Origin: UBA6544 sp049601975
GTDB taxonomy: Bacteria; Pseudomonadota; Alphaproteobacteria; UBA8366
Direction of reading: 5' to 3'
DNA: 64,000 nt
Assembly: GCA_049601975.1 (NCBI GenBank)
Contig: JBMYRC010000001.1
Span: 1 to 64,000 of the forward strand
Of this stretch, positions 50,507 through 59,823 are shown in pieces. Both the position numbers and the translations under genes were made by a program. Each line of letters opens with the position of its first letter. Position 1 is the first letter of the stretch. Below the pieces are notes generated by a model. The model was not told the origin of the DNA. It did not search any database and saw only the letters and a list, made by a program, of their open reading frames with translations.

Positions 50507-51466
50507 CTATTCGAATGCTTCTTCCCAGCTGCCGCGCGTCGCGGCGCGGGAATATTCGGTGGCGCGATTCTCAAAGAAATTCGCGTGCTCCACGCCATTG
50601 AGCATTTCATCCATCCAAGGGAGCGGATTGCTCTCGATGTGATGAATGGGATTCAGACCGAGTTGTCCAAGTCTTCGGTCCGCGATGTAACGGATGTATT
50701 TTTTGACATCGTCGGCTTCCAATCCTTCGACGCCGCCCATCTCGAAGGCGAGGTCGATAAACGCATCTTCATGGTCGACGATGGTCGAGGCGGCGACATA
50801 AAGGTCGTGCTGTAGCTCCTCGGTCCAGATGTCTTCGTTCTCTGAAATGAATGTCTTGAAGAGGCGGATGATCGAGTTGGTGTGCAGCGATTCGTCACGC
50901 ACCGACCATGTCACGATTTGCCCCATGCCCTTCATCTTATTGAAGCGCGGGAAGTTCATCAGGATCGCGAAGCTGGCGAACAGTTGCAGACCTTCGGTGA
51001 AGGCGCCGAAGATGGCTAGGGTCTTGGCGATATCCTCGCGGCTGCCGACGCCCCATTGCTGCATGTAGTCGTATTTGTCCTTCATCGCCTTGTATTTGAG
51101 GAAGGCCTGATACTCGGCTTCCGGAATTCCCAGCGTGTCGAGCAAATGCGAATAGGCGGCGATGTGGACGGTTTCCATATTGGAAAACGCCGACAGCATC
51201 ATCTGAACTTCGGTCGGTTTGAAGACCTGCGAGTAATGCTTCATGTAGCAGTTGTTGACCTCGACATCCGCTTGCGTGAAAAAGCGGAAAATCTGGGTCA
51301 GCAGGTTTTGCTCGGCCGGAGTAAGATTTTTATGCCAATCTTTAACGTCGTCGGCGAGCGGTACCTCTTCGGGCAGCCAGTGGATGCGCTGTTGGGTCAG
51401 CCAGGCGTCATAGGCCCACGGGTAGTGGAACGGCTTATAAATCGGTTTGGAATCTAACAGCGACAT
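50507..51466 (-). CDS. nrdB: Ribonucleotide reductase class Ia, beta subunit
   Basis: The 319-residue protein is the di-iron/tyrosyl radical subunit: FFTQADVEVNNCYMKHYSQVFKP (ligands Glu and His), MVHIAAYSHLLDTLG-like segment ETVHIAAYSHLLDTLGIPEAEY and the second ligand set RDESLHTNSIIRLF. The C-terminus ends with a short acidic tail EEAFE typical for binding to NrdA. It lies 32 bases downstream of nrdA and ends before a strong terminator. The length is shorter than E. coli NrdB (375), as in other alphaproteobacteria. Confidence 0.95.
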   Translation of the reverse strand: MSLLDSKPIYKPFHYPWAYDAWLTQQRIHWLPEEVPLADDVKDWHKNLTPAEQNLLTQIFRFFTQADVEVNNCYMKHYSQVFKPTEVQMMLSAFSNMETVHIAAYSHLLDTLGIPEAEYQAFLKYKAMKDKYDYMQQWGVGSREDIAKTLAIFGAFTEGLQLFASFAILMNFPRFNKMKGMGQIVTWSVRDESLHTNSIIRLFKTFISENEDIWTEELQHDLYVAASTIVDHEDAFIDLAFEMGGVEGLEADDVKKYIRYIADRRLGQLGLNPIHHIESNPLPWMDEMLNGVEHANFFENRATEYSRAATRGSWEEAFE

Positions 51467-51498
51467 TTTAGCGATACGTCCTTAAGTCGATCTTCTGG

Positions 51499-53460
51499 TT
51501 ACTGACAGGCGAGGCATTCTTCGTAGTCGATCGGCTCCGCGGGTTGATCCCCACCATTCACCTTACCGAGATGAGGCACGGCAAGTTGTCCGGCGTCTTG
51601 GTTAGCGACCACTTCGGCGCGTTGAATCGATTTGGAGCGGCAGTAATACAGGCTCTTCACACCCTTCTTCCACGCTTGGTAATGCAGTTGATGCAAATCC
51701 CGTTTGTGGATGTCGGCGGGCAGGAACAGGTTGATCGATTGCGATTGGCAAATCGAATCGGAACGATCGCCTGCGTGCTCAATAATCCAACGCTGGTCGA
51801 TCTCGAACGCGGTCCGGAAGACGGCTTTTTCGTCTTCGGTCAGGAAATCGAGATGCTGCACCGAGCCCTCATGGGTCGTGATCGAGGACCACGTCTCGTC
51901 GTCGTCCTTGCCTTTCTCCGCCAGCAGTTCCCGCAGATACGGGTTGCGCACATTGAACGAGCCGGACAGCGTCTTGTGGGTGAAACTGTTGGCGGCCACG
52001 GGCTCGATCCCCGGCGACGCACCGCCGCAAATAATCGAAATCGACGCGGTCGGCGCCACGGAAAGCTTGTTGGAGAAGCGTTCCTTGATGCCGAAATCTT
52101 CCGCATCCGGGCACGCACCGCGCTCTTCCGCGAGGGCCACCGACGCGGCATCCGCTTCCGCCCGGATATGCTTGAACATGCGCATATTCCAGACTTTCGC
52201 CATCGCGCCCTCGAAGGGAATCTTGTTTGCTTGCAAGAAGGAATGGAAGCCCATCACGCCGAGGCCGACAGAGCGTTCCCGCATCGCCGCGTAACTTGCG
52301 CGGCTGAAATCTTCCGGGGCGTTGTCGATGAAATCTTGCAGAACATTGTCGAGGAAACGCATAACGTCCCCGATGAACTCCGGGTGTTTTTCCCACTCGG
52401 TATATTTCTCGACGTTGAGTGAAGAGAGGCAGCAGACCGCCGTCCTGTCCTCGCCGAATCGGTCGATGCCCGTCGGCAAGGTGATCTCGGAACAAAGGTT
52501 CGAGGTTTTGACCTCGAGCCCGCCAAGCTTTTGATGCTCGGGCAGTGCCTTGTTCACATGATCGATATTGATGAGGTAGGGCTCGCCGGTCTCGATGCGT
52601 GACGTGAGGATGCGAATCCAAAGGCCGCGCGCGGAAATTTTCCGTAGGACCGAGCCGTCCTTGGGGCTGGTGAGCGCCCATTCGGCGTCCGCCTCGACCG
52701 CGCGCATGAAGGCGTCGGGCACCAGCACTCCGTGGTGTAGGTTCAACGCCTTGCGATTCGGGTCTCCGCCGGTGGGGCGACGCAGTTCGACGAATTCCTC
52801 GATCTCCGGGTGGCTGAGCGGCAGATAGACCGCCGCACTGCCGCGCCGCAGCGACCCTTGGCTAATCGCCAGGGTTAGCGAATCCATAACGCGAATGAAG
52901 GGAATGACGCCTGATGTCTTGCCGTTATGGCCAACGCGCTCGCCGATGGAGCGCAGGTTGCCCCAGTAACTGCCGATGCCGCCGCCACGCGCCGCGAGCC
53001 AAACATTCTCATTCCATAGGCCGAGGATGCCTTCCAAGCTGTCCGTCGCCTCGTTGAGGAAGCAAGAAATCGGCAAGCCTCGCGAGGTGCCGCCATTGGA
53101 GAGGACCGGGGTCGAGGGCATGAACCAATGCCGGCTCATATAATCGTAGAGGCGCTGGGCATGCTCCGAATCGTCCGCGTAATGCATCGCGACTCGGGCG
53201 AACAAATCCTGAAATTCCTCTCCCGGCATGAGATATCGGTCGGTCAGCGTCGCCTTGCCGAAAAGGGTCAGAAATTCGTCACGTCGACGGTCTATGATGA
53301 CGCGGATTCCGCGCTCGTTTTGCTTTATGTCTCTATAATCCTGGGCGTCCAGGTCCGAATCCAAGGATGTTGCCAGAAGGTCGGAATCGTCCTCTACTGG
53401 CCGTGTCGCAGAGTTATCCACAACCGCCCCATCCCGCAGAGTAGCAACCGATCCGTCCAT
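51499..53460 (-). CDS. nrdA: Ribonucleotide reductase class Ia, alpha subunit
   Basis: The 653-residue catalytic subunit has MPSTPVLSNGGTSRGLPISCF (substrate Cys region), NLCSEITLPT with the radical Cys, and APTASISIICGGASPGIEP. Near the C-terminus are LYYCRSKSI with the radical-transfer tyrosines and a final EECLACQ, whose CxxC is reduced by thioredoxin or glutaredoxin. The first about 50 residues are acidic with no clear ATP-cone, so allosteric overall-activity control is probably absent. It leads nrdB. Confidence 0.96.
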   Translation of the reverse strand: MDGSVATLRDGAVVDNSATRPVEDDSDLLATSLDSDLDAQDYRDIKQNERGIRVIIDRRRDEFLTLFGKATLTDRYLMPGEEFQDLFARVAMHYADDSEHAQRLYDYMSRHWFMPSTPVLSNGGTSRGLPISCFLNEATDSLEGILGLWNENVWLAARGGGIGSYWGNLRSIGERVGHNGKTSGVIPFIRVMDSLTLAISQGSLRRGSAAVYLPLSHPEIEEFVELRRPTGGDPNRKALNLHHGVLVPDAFMRAVEADAEWALTSPKDGSVLRKISARGLWIRILTSRIETGEPYLINIDHVNKALPEHQKLGGLEVKTSNLCSEITLPTGIDRFGEDRTAVCCLSSLNVEKYTEWEKHPEFIGDVMRFLDNVLQDFIDNAPEDFSRASYAAMRERSVGLGVMGFHSFLQANKIPFEGAMAKVWNMRMFKHIRAEADAASVALAEERGACPDAEDFGIKERFSNKLSVAPTASISIICGGASPGIEPVAANSFTHKTLSGSFNVRNPYLRELLAEKGKDDDETWSSITTHEGSVQHLDFLTEDEKAVFRTAFEIDQRWIIEHAGDRSDSICQSQSINLFLPADIHKRDLHQLHYQAWKKGVKSLYYCRSKSIQRAEVVANQDAGQLAVPHLGKVNGGDQPAEPIDYEECLACQ

Positions 53461-53471
53461 ATTTTCTCCCC

Positions 53472-53488
53472 CTATCCACAGCTGTGGA
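53472..53488 (-). promoter_or_regulatory. Palindrome with a DnaA-box-like half before nrdA
   Basis: TCCACAGCTGTGGA (53475-53488) is a perfect 14-bp palindrome 15 to 28 bases upstream of the nrdA ATG, directly before the Shine-Dalgarno-like GGGGGAG. Its left side extends to CTATCCACA, one change from the DnaA box TTATCCACA. In E. coli nrdA is regulated by DnaA, so this is a candidate binding site, but it could equally be an RNA hairpin in the leader. Confidence 0.35.
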
Positions 53489-53597
53489 ACGAAAGTTTTG
53501 TGAATAAAGCACTAGATTTCGTATATGATGAACGACACGATACCAGATATTGAAGTGCTGTCATCGTGAACAAAATAAGAACATTAATAAAAAAATA

Positions 53598-53618
53598 ACT
53601 CCTGTATAATGTAGGAGT
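53598..53618 (+). promoter_or_regulatory. Dyad around a TATAAT -10 element
   Basis: ACTCCT (53598-53603) and AGGAGT (53613-53618) form a 6-bp inverted repeat with a 9-base spacer that contains a perfect TATAAT (53605-53610). The region is AT-rich and 45 bases upstream of the methyltransferase start at 53663. No good -35 is seen, so activator help or an operator overlapping the -10 is possible. Confidence 0.4.
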
Positions 53619-53662
53619 CAACAACCTCGTGTAGGCCCCGGACCGAATGTGGAGAAATCTTG

Positions 53663-54223
53663 ATGAAACTTAATCTAGGCTGCGGATTCTATAAGCTCGA
53701 CGGTTTTCACAATGTTGATAATTTCGACGGGTGCGAGCCGGATGAAGTGGCCGATCTTGAGGTTTTCCCATGGCCGTGGGCGGACGACTCGGTTGACGAA
53801 ATCGTCATGAGCCATGTGCTGGAGCATCTCGGACAAGAAACAGACGTCTATTTCTCGATCATCAAGGAACTCTACCGGGTTTGTTGCAATGGCGCCGAAG
53901 TCCGAATCGCGGTGCCGCATCCGCGCCACGACGACTTTCTCAACGACCCGACCCATGTCCGCGCCGTGACGGTGGAGGCGCTCGCGATGTTCTCCAAGAA
54001 GGCGTGCGACGAATTTGTCCGGCAAAAAGCGGCGAATACCCCACTTGCCCATATGCTCGGTGTCGATTTCGAGATGGAGGACATGAAATTCACGCTCGAG
54101 CAACCGTGGCTCTCGAAAGTGCAATCCAGCGCCATGGGCGATACAGAGTTGTTGCTCGCAATCCGTCAGCACAACAATGTTATCAAGGAAACATCTGTAA
54201 AATTACGGGTGAAAAAGGGCTGA
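53663..54223 (+). CDS. Methyltransferase-like protein (class I SAM fold)
   Basis: The 186-residue protein starts MKLNLGCGFYKLDGFHNVDNF, a SAM-binding motif at the very N-terminus. It has VMSHVLEHLGQE near 60, the HxxEH-like motif of class I methyltransferases, and a mid-region RIAVPHPRHDDFLNDPTHVRAVT. The acceptor is unknown; similar proteins occur in glycan or nucleotide-sugar contexts. GGAG about eight bases upstream supports the ATG at 53663. It is followed by gloB after 53 bases. Confidence 0.8.
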   Translation: MKLNLGCGFYKLDGFHNVDNFDGCEPDEVADLEVFPWPWADDSVDEIVMSHVLEHLGQETDVYFSIIKELYRVCCNGAEVRIAVPHPRHDDFLNDPTHVRAVTVEALAMFSKKACDEFVRQKAANTPLAHMLGVDFEMEDMKFTLEQPWLSKVQSSAMGDTELLLAIRQHNNVIKETSVKLRVKKG

Positions 54224-54276
54224 ACGCGACTAACATTGTTCACTAATCCTTGAGGTCAGGAATTCGGGAGCAATCC

Positions 54277-55047
54277 ATGGCTATACTCGAAGTTCTCCGC
54301 GTCCCCGTTTTGAACGACAATTACGTTTGGCTGGCGCATGAGACGACATCCGGCGTGACGGCGGCCATCGACCCCGCGGTTGTCGATCCTGTATTGGCGG
54401 CGCTGGCGGAAAAGGGGTGGATGCTCACCCATATTCTGAACACTCACCATCATAATGACCACACCGGCGGCAATTTGGCGCTTAAGGCGAAAACCGGCTG
54501 CACCATTGTGGGCTCGCGTAAGGATCGCGATCGTATTCCCGGCATCGATATCGAAGTCGGTGAAGGTGATACCTACACATTGGGTAAAGCCATCGGCCGG
54601 GTCTTCGACGTCTCGGGACACACGCTCGGGCATATCGCATATTGGTTTGAGGAAAGCGCCGCGCTGTTTTGCGGTGACACCATGTTCGCAATGGGGTGTG
54701 GGCGGGTGATCGAGGGAGAGTTCGGGCAAATGCTCGAGTCATTAGAGAAACTAAAAGGCCTGCCGGGTGGCACGCAGGTTTATTGCGCGCATGAGTACAC
54801 GCAGAAGAACGGGCAATTCGCGCTGACGGTGGAGCCACAAAACCCAGATCTCATCGCCCGAATGCGGGATGTAGACGACAAACGCGCGCGCGATATTGCG
54901 ACGGTTCCCTCGCGTCTCGACGAAGAATGGAAGACCAACCCGTTTTTGCGGCCTGATAGCCCGCACCTACAAGAAACCATCGGTCTTGCGGGTGCCGGAT
55001 TGGTCGACGTATTCGCCGAGACTCGGCGGCGTAAGGATGCGTTTTAA
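54277..55047 (+). CDS. gloB: Hydroxyacylglutathione hydrolase (glyoxalase II)
   Basis: The 256-residue metallo-beta-lactamase fold protein has the THHHNDHTGG metal motif, VSGHTLGHIAY, GDTMFAMGCGR and YCAHEYTQKNG, the set that defines glyoxalase II with its dinuclear site. It hydrolyses S-D-lactoylglutathione to lactate in methylglyoxal detoxification. GGGAG six bases before the ATG at 54277 supports that start over the longer frame from 54250. Length is normal. Confidence 0.94.
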   Translation: MAILEVLRVPVLNDNYVWLAHETTSGVTAAIDPAVVDPVLAALAEKGWMLTHILNTHHHNDHTGGNLALKAKTGCTIVGSRKDRDRIPGIDIEVGEGDTYTLGKAIGRVFDVSGHTLGHIAYWFEESAALFCGDTMFAMGCGRVIEGEFGQMLESLEKLKGLPGGTQVYCAHEYTQKNGQFALTVEPQNPDLIARMRDVDDKRARDIATVPSRLDEEWKTNPFLRPDSPHLQETIGLAGAGLVDVFAETRRRKDAF

Positions 55048-55074
55048 CTCAAAGCTTCAAAAAAGGCAGAAATA

Positions 55075-56805
55075 ATGGCCATTGATCGCCCGAACGAGCC
55101 CGAACGTCCCGTCGGTACTGAAAATGCGGAAATGGGATGGGGCAGCGATGTCGTCGCCGAACTGGTTCGCCGTCTCGATATTCCTTATATAGCCGTGGTG
55201 CCGGGTGCCAGTTATCGCGGTTTTCAGGACAGTCTCGTCAATTATCTTGGCAATCGCGATCCGCAGATGCTGGTCTGCCTACACGAGGAACATTGCGTCG
55301 CCATCGCGCACGGTTACGCTAAGGTCACGGACAAACCGATGGCTGCGGCAGTACACAGCAATGTGGGACTGATGCACGCGACCATGGCGGTCTTTGATGC
55401 TTGGTGCGACCGGGCGCCGGTAATCGTGTTCGGCGCGACCGGGCCTGTCGACGCGGCCCTGCGGCGACCATGGATCGATTGGATACACACGTCCCGGGAT
55501 CAAGGTGCCTTGGTCCGCGACTATGTTAAATGGGACGATCAGCCAGGCTCGCCCGAAGCGGCCATCGAATCGGTTCTGCGGGCGAACCGCATTATGCGCC
55601 GTCACCCTCAAGGCCCGGTCTATATCGTCCTCGATGTGGCGATGCAGGAATCGAAACTCGATCCGGTGCCGGAGATTCCCGATGTCGCGCGCTATGCCGT
55701 GGAACCTGATCCAACACCCACTATCGAGTCCGTCACGGCGGCGCTTGAAATGCTGAAATCTGCCACGTCGCCGCTGATCATGGTAGGGCGGGTCTCGCGA
55801 AATCAGGCCGATTGGGACCGGCGAGTTGCGTTTGTGGAAGCGCTCGGCGCGAATGTGATTACCAATCAGCGGATCGCAGCGGCCTTTCCAACCCATCATC
55901 CCCTGCACCCCAATCACCTGAACTATCGAACAACAGCGGAAGACGAAGCGCTCATCCGCGAAGCGGACGTTATCCTGAATCTGGATTGGCTGGATTTTGG
56001 CGGAACGCTAAAGGCGGCTGGTGGTGTCGGCGCAAAAATCATCAGCGTTTCCATGGACGACCTCAATTCCAATGGTTGGTCGTTCGACCATCATGTGTTG
56101 CCCGCGGTCGATCTACCGATCTTGTCAACGCCGGACAGTTTCGTCGCGTCGGCTTTGCCGCAGTTGCCCGTAGGCGAAAAGCGAACTTATTCAATCGCTT
56201 CCAGTGCGCCGCCGACAGGATCAGGTGCCATCGACCTCGTCTCTCTCGGCACGGCCGTGGATGCCGCGATCGGGGATCGCACTGCGACATATGTGCGTCT
56301 TCCCATTGGTTGGCCGGCACCGACGATCCGTATCGACGGTCCACTGGATTATATCGGCAATGACGGCGGCGCGGGTGTCGGGTCCGGTCCCGGCATGGTG
56401 GTGGGCTCGGCCTTGGCGCTCCAGGGGGCGGGCCGGTTACCGGTCGCGATCATGGGCGACGGAGATTTCTTGATGGGCGTGTCCGCACTATGGACGGCGG
56501 CACATTACGGTATCCCGTTGTTACTGATCATCAACAACAACTGTTCCTATGGCAACGATGTCGCCCACCAATCCCGCATGGCGATCCAGCGGGGGCGTCC
56601 GGTCGAGAATCGCTGGATCGGTCAAAGCCTGGAAAATCCACGGGTAGATATTCCGGCACAGGCCCGCTCCTACGGCGTGTCGGCGGGCGAGACGGTGCGT
56701 GACTTAAAGGACCTAATGCCTGCGCTCGAAGCCGGGATCAAGGCCGTGCAGGCGGGCGAATGTTATGTGCTGAATGTGGAGACTGCCGACGATAAGGTGG
56801 CATGA
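55075..56805 (+). CDS. Thiamine pyrophosphate-dependent enzyme (acetolactate synthase/decarboxylase-like)
   Basis: The 576-residue protein has the three-domain ThDP layout. The N-terminal PYR domain carries LHEEHCVAIAHGYAKVTDKPM (the activating Glu in HEE). The middle domain has SPLIMVGRVSRNQADWDRRVAFVEALGANVITNQ. The C-terminal PP domain has IMGDGDFLMGVSALWTAAHYGIPLLLIINNN (the GDG...NN ThDP/Mg motif). It lacks a clear assignment to acetolactate synthase, benzoylformate decarboxylase or glyoxylate carboligase. It follows gloB by 27 bases, so a role with an alpha-keto acid or aldehyde is probable. Confidence 0.88.
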   Translation: MAIDRPNEPERPVGTENAEMGWGSDVVAELVRRLDIPYIAVVPGASYRGFQDSLVNYLGNRDPQMLVCLHEEHCVAIAHGYAKVTDKPMAAAVHSNVGLMHATMAVFDAWCDRAPVIVFGATGPVDAALRRPWIDWIHTSRDQGALVRDYVKWDDQPGSPEAAIESVLRANRIMRRHPQGPVYIVLDVAMQESKLDPVPEIPDVARYAVEPDPTPTIESVTAALEMLKSATSPLIMVGRVSRNQADWDRRVAFVEALGANVITNQRIAAAFPTHHPLHPNHLNYRTTAEDEALIREADVILNLDWLDFGGTLKAAGGVGAKIISVSMDDLNSNGWSFDHHVLPAVDLPILSTPDSFVASALPQLPVGEKRTYSIASSAPPTGSGAIDLVSLGTAVDAAIGDRTATYVRLPIGWPAPTIRIDGPLDYIGNDGGAGVGSGPGMVVGSALALQGAGRLPVAIMGDGDFLMGVSALWTAAHYGIPLLLIINNNCSYGNDVAHQSRMAIQRGRPVENRWIGQSLENPRVDIPAQARSYGVSAGETVRDLKDLMPALEAGIKAVQAGECYVLNVETADDKVA

Positions 56806-56862
56806 TCGAAACATGGCGACGAACGCGCAATTTGAGCCTAGGGAGGGAAGTAAATTCTATCC

Positions 56863-58077
56863 TTAGCCTCCATCGCCGTCCTCACCTCCGCTTTTGCGTC
56901 CTGTCTGAGGGGCGTCATTGTTGCTCGCTAGGCGCTCGACGTCTTGGACCGACTTCAATTCGGAAGGCGTAGATTCGAGATAGATGCTCTGGCTCGGGAA
57001 GGCAAACGCTGCGCCCTCCTGTTCGACGATCCGTTTGAACTCCAAAATGTTTTCATGAACGATCCGCCGCCATTCAACCCAATTTGTTGTTTTCGTAAAA
57101 TAATAAAGCGAAATATCTATCGATGAGGCGCCAAAGTTGACCAGGTGCACCATTTGCATCACTGCATCCGTACCAGGTTGGGCGATCGCGGGGTTGGATT
57201 GCAGGTGTTCCCGGATCCTATCGACAATGTTTTCCAATTGATTTGCCGTTGAGCTGTATTCAACGCCGATCGTCATCTTGACCCGTCGGTTGGTCATTCG
57301 CGAATAATTTTTAATGGTTGATTCTGACATCCGCTTGTTGGGAATGGAGGTCACGGCCTTGTCGAATTCCCTCACCTTGGTAGTGGCAATTCCAATTTCG
57401 AAAACAGTACCCTCAATGTCCGGCGTTTTAATCCAATCGCCTCTGCGGAACTGTCCGTCCAGAAGGATTTTGATCCCCCCGAAAATATTGGCGATTGAGT
57501 CTTGCGCCCCGAAACCGACGGCCATCCCGAGAATACCCAAACCACCTAATAGCGGGAGGACGTTGATGCCCCATTGCGAAAGAATGATGATGAAGCCAAC
57601 GAGCGTAACGGCAATTCTCAACGCCTTGATAATGAGTAGTGTGAACTCTTCGGCGAAAAGGGTTTCGGATTTTTGAGTAATCTTGGAGAGTATCTTCTCC
57701 AGTACGGTCGAAAGGGGAGCGAGGATATTATAAGCCGCCCAGAAAAGGACGAAAGCGATTAACGTTTTGACCACCGTGAGGAAGAAACCAGAGGCGCCGG
57801 GCGAAAGCTCAAACCATTGGGTAAAGAAAAAGACGCCCAGGACGATCGGGATGAACTTTAGCGGTCCTTTCAGCGCGTCTAGAAATTCGCCATCCAGTTC
57901 CGTCGCTGTGCTCTCGGTGAACTTTGTCAGGTAACGAATGACTGTATTCGCAAAAATTCTGCGAATCGCCAAGAATGCAATAATAATCAGTGCTCCTCCG
58001 ATTATCTGCCCGGCGGGCATATCAAAGAACCTCTTCTCGAACACCTCTCCTACGAGGATCAAAAATTCATCCAACAT
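56863..58077 (-). CDS. MscS-family mechanosensitive channel
   Basis: The 404-residue protein has several N-terminal TM segments (about 25-40, 70-90, 100-125, 145-170). The pore-lining TM3 is in LPLLGGLGILGMAVGFGAQDSIANIFGGIKILLDGQFRRGDWIKT, the MscS signature with Gly-Ala spacing. The cytosolic beta domain follows (GTVFEIGIATTKVREFDKAVTSIPNKRM) and a C-terminal acidic tail (GGEDGDGG). It opens under osmotic downshock. It is convergent with the ThDP enzyme gene. Confidence 0.92.
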   Translation of the reverse strand: MLDEFLILVGEVFEKRFFDMPAGQIIGGALIIIAFLAIRRIFANTVIRYLTKFTESTATELDGEFLDALKGPLKFIPIVLGVFFFTQWFELSPGASGFFLTVVKTLIAFVLFWAAYNILAPLSTVLEKILSKITQKSETLFAEEFTLLIIKALRIAVTLVGFIIILSQWGINVLPLLGGLGILGMAVGFGAQDSIANIFGGIKILLDGQFRRGDWIKTPDIEGTVFEIGIATTKVREFDKAVTSIPNKRMSESTIKNYSRMTNRRVKMTIGVEYSSTANQLENIVDRIREHLQSNPAIAQPGTDAVMQMVHLVNFGASSIDISLYYFTKTTNWVEWRRIVHENILEFKRIVEQEGAAFAFPSQSIYLESTPSELKSVQDVERLASNNDAPQTGRKSGGEDGDGG

Positions 58078-58144
58078 CGTCTGTCCTATCGATCAACGGG
58101 GTATGTAAAGATTTCGTAATGGAGCGGAATTTGATAATGGAGCC

Positions 58145-59530
58145 TTAAGCATCTTCCATCGCCGCTAATTCGCCGAGCGTCACGGGCTTGATCGGCGGGC
58201 GTAGGCGGTAATAGCCAATCTCTTCGATTGGCTTGTCGCGGGCGTCCGCGATGACTTCGGAGACAGTGAGGCCGCACATTCGACCCTGACAAGGACCCAT
58301 GCCGCAGCGCGTATAGGCCTTCAGTTGATTGGGGCCAGTCGCTCCCTCCGCGACGCATTGGCGGATATCGCCGGCGGTGACTTCCTCGCACCGGCAAACC
58401 GTTGTCTCGTCCGGGGGAACCAGGATTTCCGCACTCGGGTGGTAGAGCTTGTCCAGCAGTGGGCGAATGCTGGCGAGACGGTTATGTTCACGCAGGAGCG
58501 GGCCTGCTTCGACGTCGCGGGCGATCTCATCGATCTTCCCGAACCGCTTGACGGTCTCCAATGCGGCGAGACGCCCGGCAACCTCCGCCGCTTCCGCCCC
58601 TAAAATACCGGCGCCGTCTCCCGCAATCGCCAAGGTCTCGACGCTGGTCGTGCCCCATTCATCCGTCACCGGCCGCCAGTACCGCTGCGGCGCATACCAC
58701 TCGTGATTGGCATTCACTTGGCGGCTGATCTGGACGTTCGGGATGACCCCTTGATGCAGCAATAAGGTTTTTGCCTCGACTTCGATTTCTGTTGCGTGGG
58801 CGGTGTATATTACTTTTTGCAACGTTCCGTCGCCGATCGCTCGAATATTCGAGACGGCGGATTGTATGCGGAACCCTTTTCTTCTAAGGTTCTGCATCAA
58901 CCGCGCACCCTTTGAGAGGTACTCGTTGGCTCTCAAGGCAGCGGGCGCATGGGGAACGGCGGCGAGATAATCGCGGAACCTGGTCGTCTCCAGAATGGCC
59001 GCGATTTCGGTCCCAGCTTTGAACAATTGGTTGGCGACGAGGTAGAGCAACGGGCCATTTCCGGCGATCACGGTCGGGCCGTCCGGCACCATACTGGCCG
59101 TTTTCATCAGAATTTGTGCGGCCCCGGCTGCCATAACGCCCGACAGCGTCCAGCCTGGGATCGGAACCGGGCGTTCAATAGCGCCCGTGGCGGCAATAAT
59201 CCGCCGTGCCTTCAGGATGCGTGCCGTCGTACCGTCGGTCCATGCCAAGCTACCATCCGGATCGACGCGCCAGACCGTAGCGCTTGGGCGATAGTCCGCA
59301 GATGACTTGCGGAAGGCCTCGGCGATGGTGCCGCCTTTCAGATAATCTTCCCCCAAGGTGTCGCCCATGGTCGCTCTATCAACACCTTCAATATTGCGAA
59401 AAACCTGGCCACCTGGGGCGGGTTGTTCGTCGAACAGAACTACGGAAAGGCCGTGCTCCGAAGCGGTGGTCGCAGCGGCGAGGCCGGCTGGCCCGGCGCC
59501 GATGACGGCCAGGTCGATGGATTCGCTCAT
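58145..59530 (-). CDS. NAD(P)/FAD-dependent oxidoreductase with [2Fe-2S] C-terminus (HcnB/OoxA-like)
   Basis: The 461-residue protein has an N-terminal FAD motif (DLAVIGAGPAGLAAATTASEHGL), a second GNGPLLYLVANQ nucleotide motif and a C-terminal BFD-like iron-sulfur region with CRC (379/381) and CGMGPCQGRMC (409/414/419). It matches the alpha-type subunit of HcnABC, opine oxidase and D-hydroxyproline dehydrogenase complexes. Its start overlaps the stop of the small [2Fe-2S] subunit by four bases. The enzyme as a whole should oxidise an amine or imino acid; the substrate is not evident. Hydrogen cyanide synthesis is possible but only one of several options. Confidence 0.88.
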   Translation of the reverse strand: MSESIDLAVIGAGPAGLAAATTASEHGLSVVLFDEQPAPGGQVFRNIEGVDRATMGDTLGEDYLKGGTIAEAFRKSSADYRPSATVWRVDPDGSLAWTDGTTARILKARRIIAATGAIERPVPIPGWTLSGVMAAGAAQILMKTASMVPDGPTVIAGNGPLLYLVANQLFKAGTEIAAILETTRFRDYLAAVPHAPAALRANEYLSKGARLMQNLRRKGFRIQSAVSNIRAIGDGTLQKVIYTAHATEIEVEAKTLLLHQGVIPNVQISRQVNANHEWYAPQRYWRPVTDEWGTTSVETLAIAGDGAGILGAEAAEVAGRLAALETVKRFGKIDEIARDVEAGPLLREHNRLASIRPLLDKLYHPSAEILVPPDETTVCRCEEVTAGDIRQCVAEGATGPNQLKAYTRCGMGPCQGRMCGLTVSEVIADARDKPIEEIGYYRLRPPIKPVTLGELAAMEDA

Positions 59531-59823
59531 TCTGGCATCTCCCGCTTACCCATTTGCCGCTTCACAATCATGCCATCCGCCACAGTTGTCATGCAGGCTT
59601 GCCGGTTTTGAACGCCGTCGATTTCCATCGAGCATTCGAAACAGGTGCCCATCATGCAATATGGCGCTCGTTTGTCGCCACTCACGACCGTTGTCCGGGT
59701 GTATCCGGGGGTGGCCGCGAGTATGGCGGCGGCCACTGTTTCATTGGCAGGCACTTGCAAGCGTTGACCTTCGAAGTGAATGGCGACCATGCCGCCTTTC
59801 GGATCAGTGATGCGCCGGTACAT
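59527..59823 (-). CDS. Small [2Fe-2S] ferredoxin-like subunit (HcnA-like)
   Basis: The 98-residue protein has IHFEGQRLQVPANETVAAAIL, then a Cys pattern Cys56, Cys61, Cys64 and Cys77 (APYCMMGTCFECSMEIDG and RQACMT), as in the N-terminal ferredoxin domain of sarcosine oxidase alpha and in HcnA. ATG 59823 lies 20 bases inside the end of the upstream FAD subunit gene, and its stop overlaps the next one. A shorter start at MVAIHFEG is possible. The subunit transfers electrons between the flavin subunits. Confidence 0.88.
   Translation of the reverse strand: MYRRITDPKGGMVAIHFEGQRLQVPANETVAAAILAATPGYTRTTVVSGDKRAPYCMMGTCFECSMEIDGVQNRQACMTTVADGMIVKRQMGKREMPE

Noticed and set aside
53500..53580. NrdR boxes before nrdA
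   Set aside because: Some AT-rich partial matches exist, but none keeps both halves of the consensus or the paired spacing.
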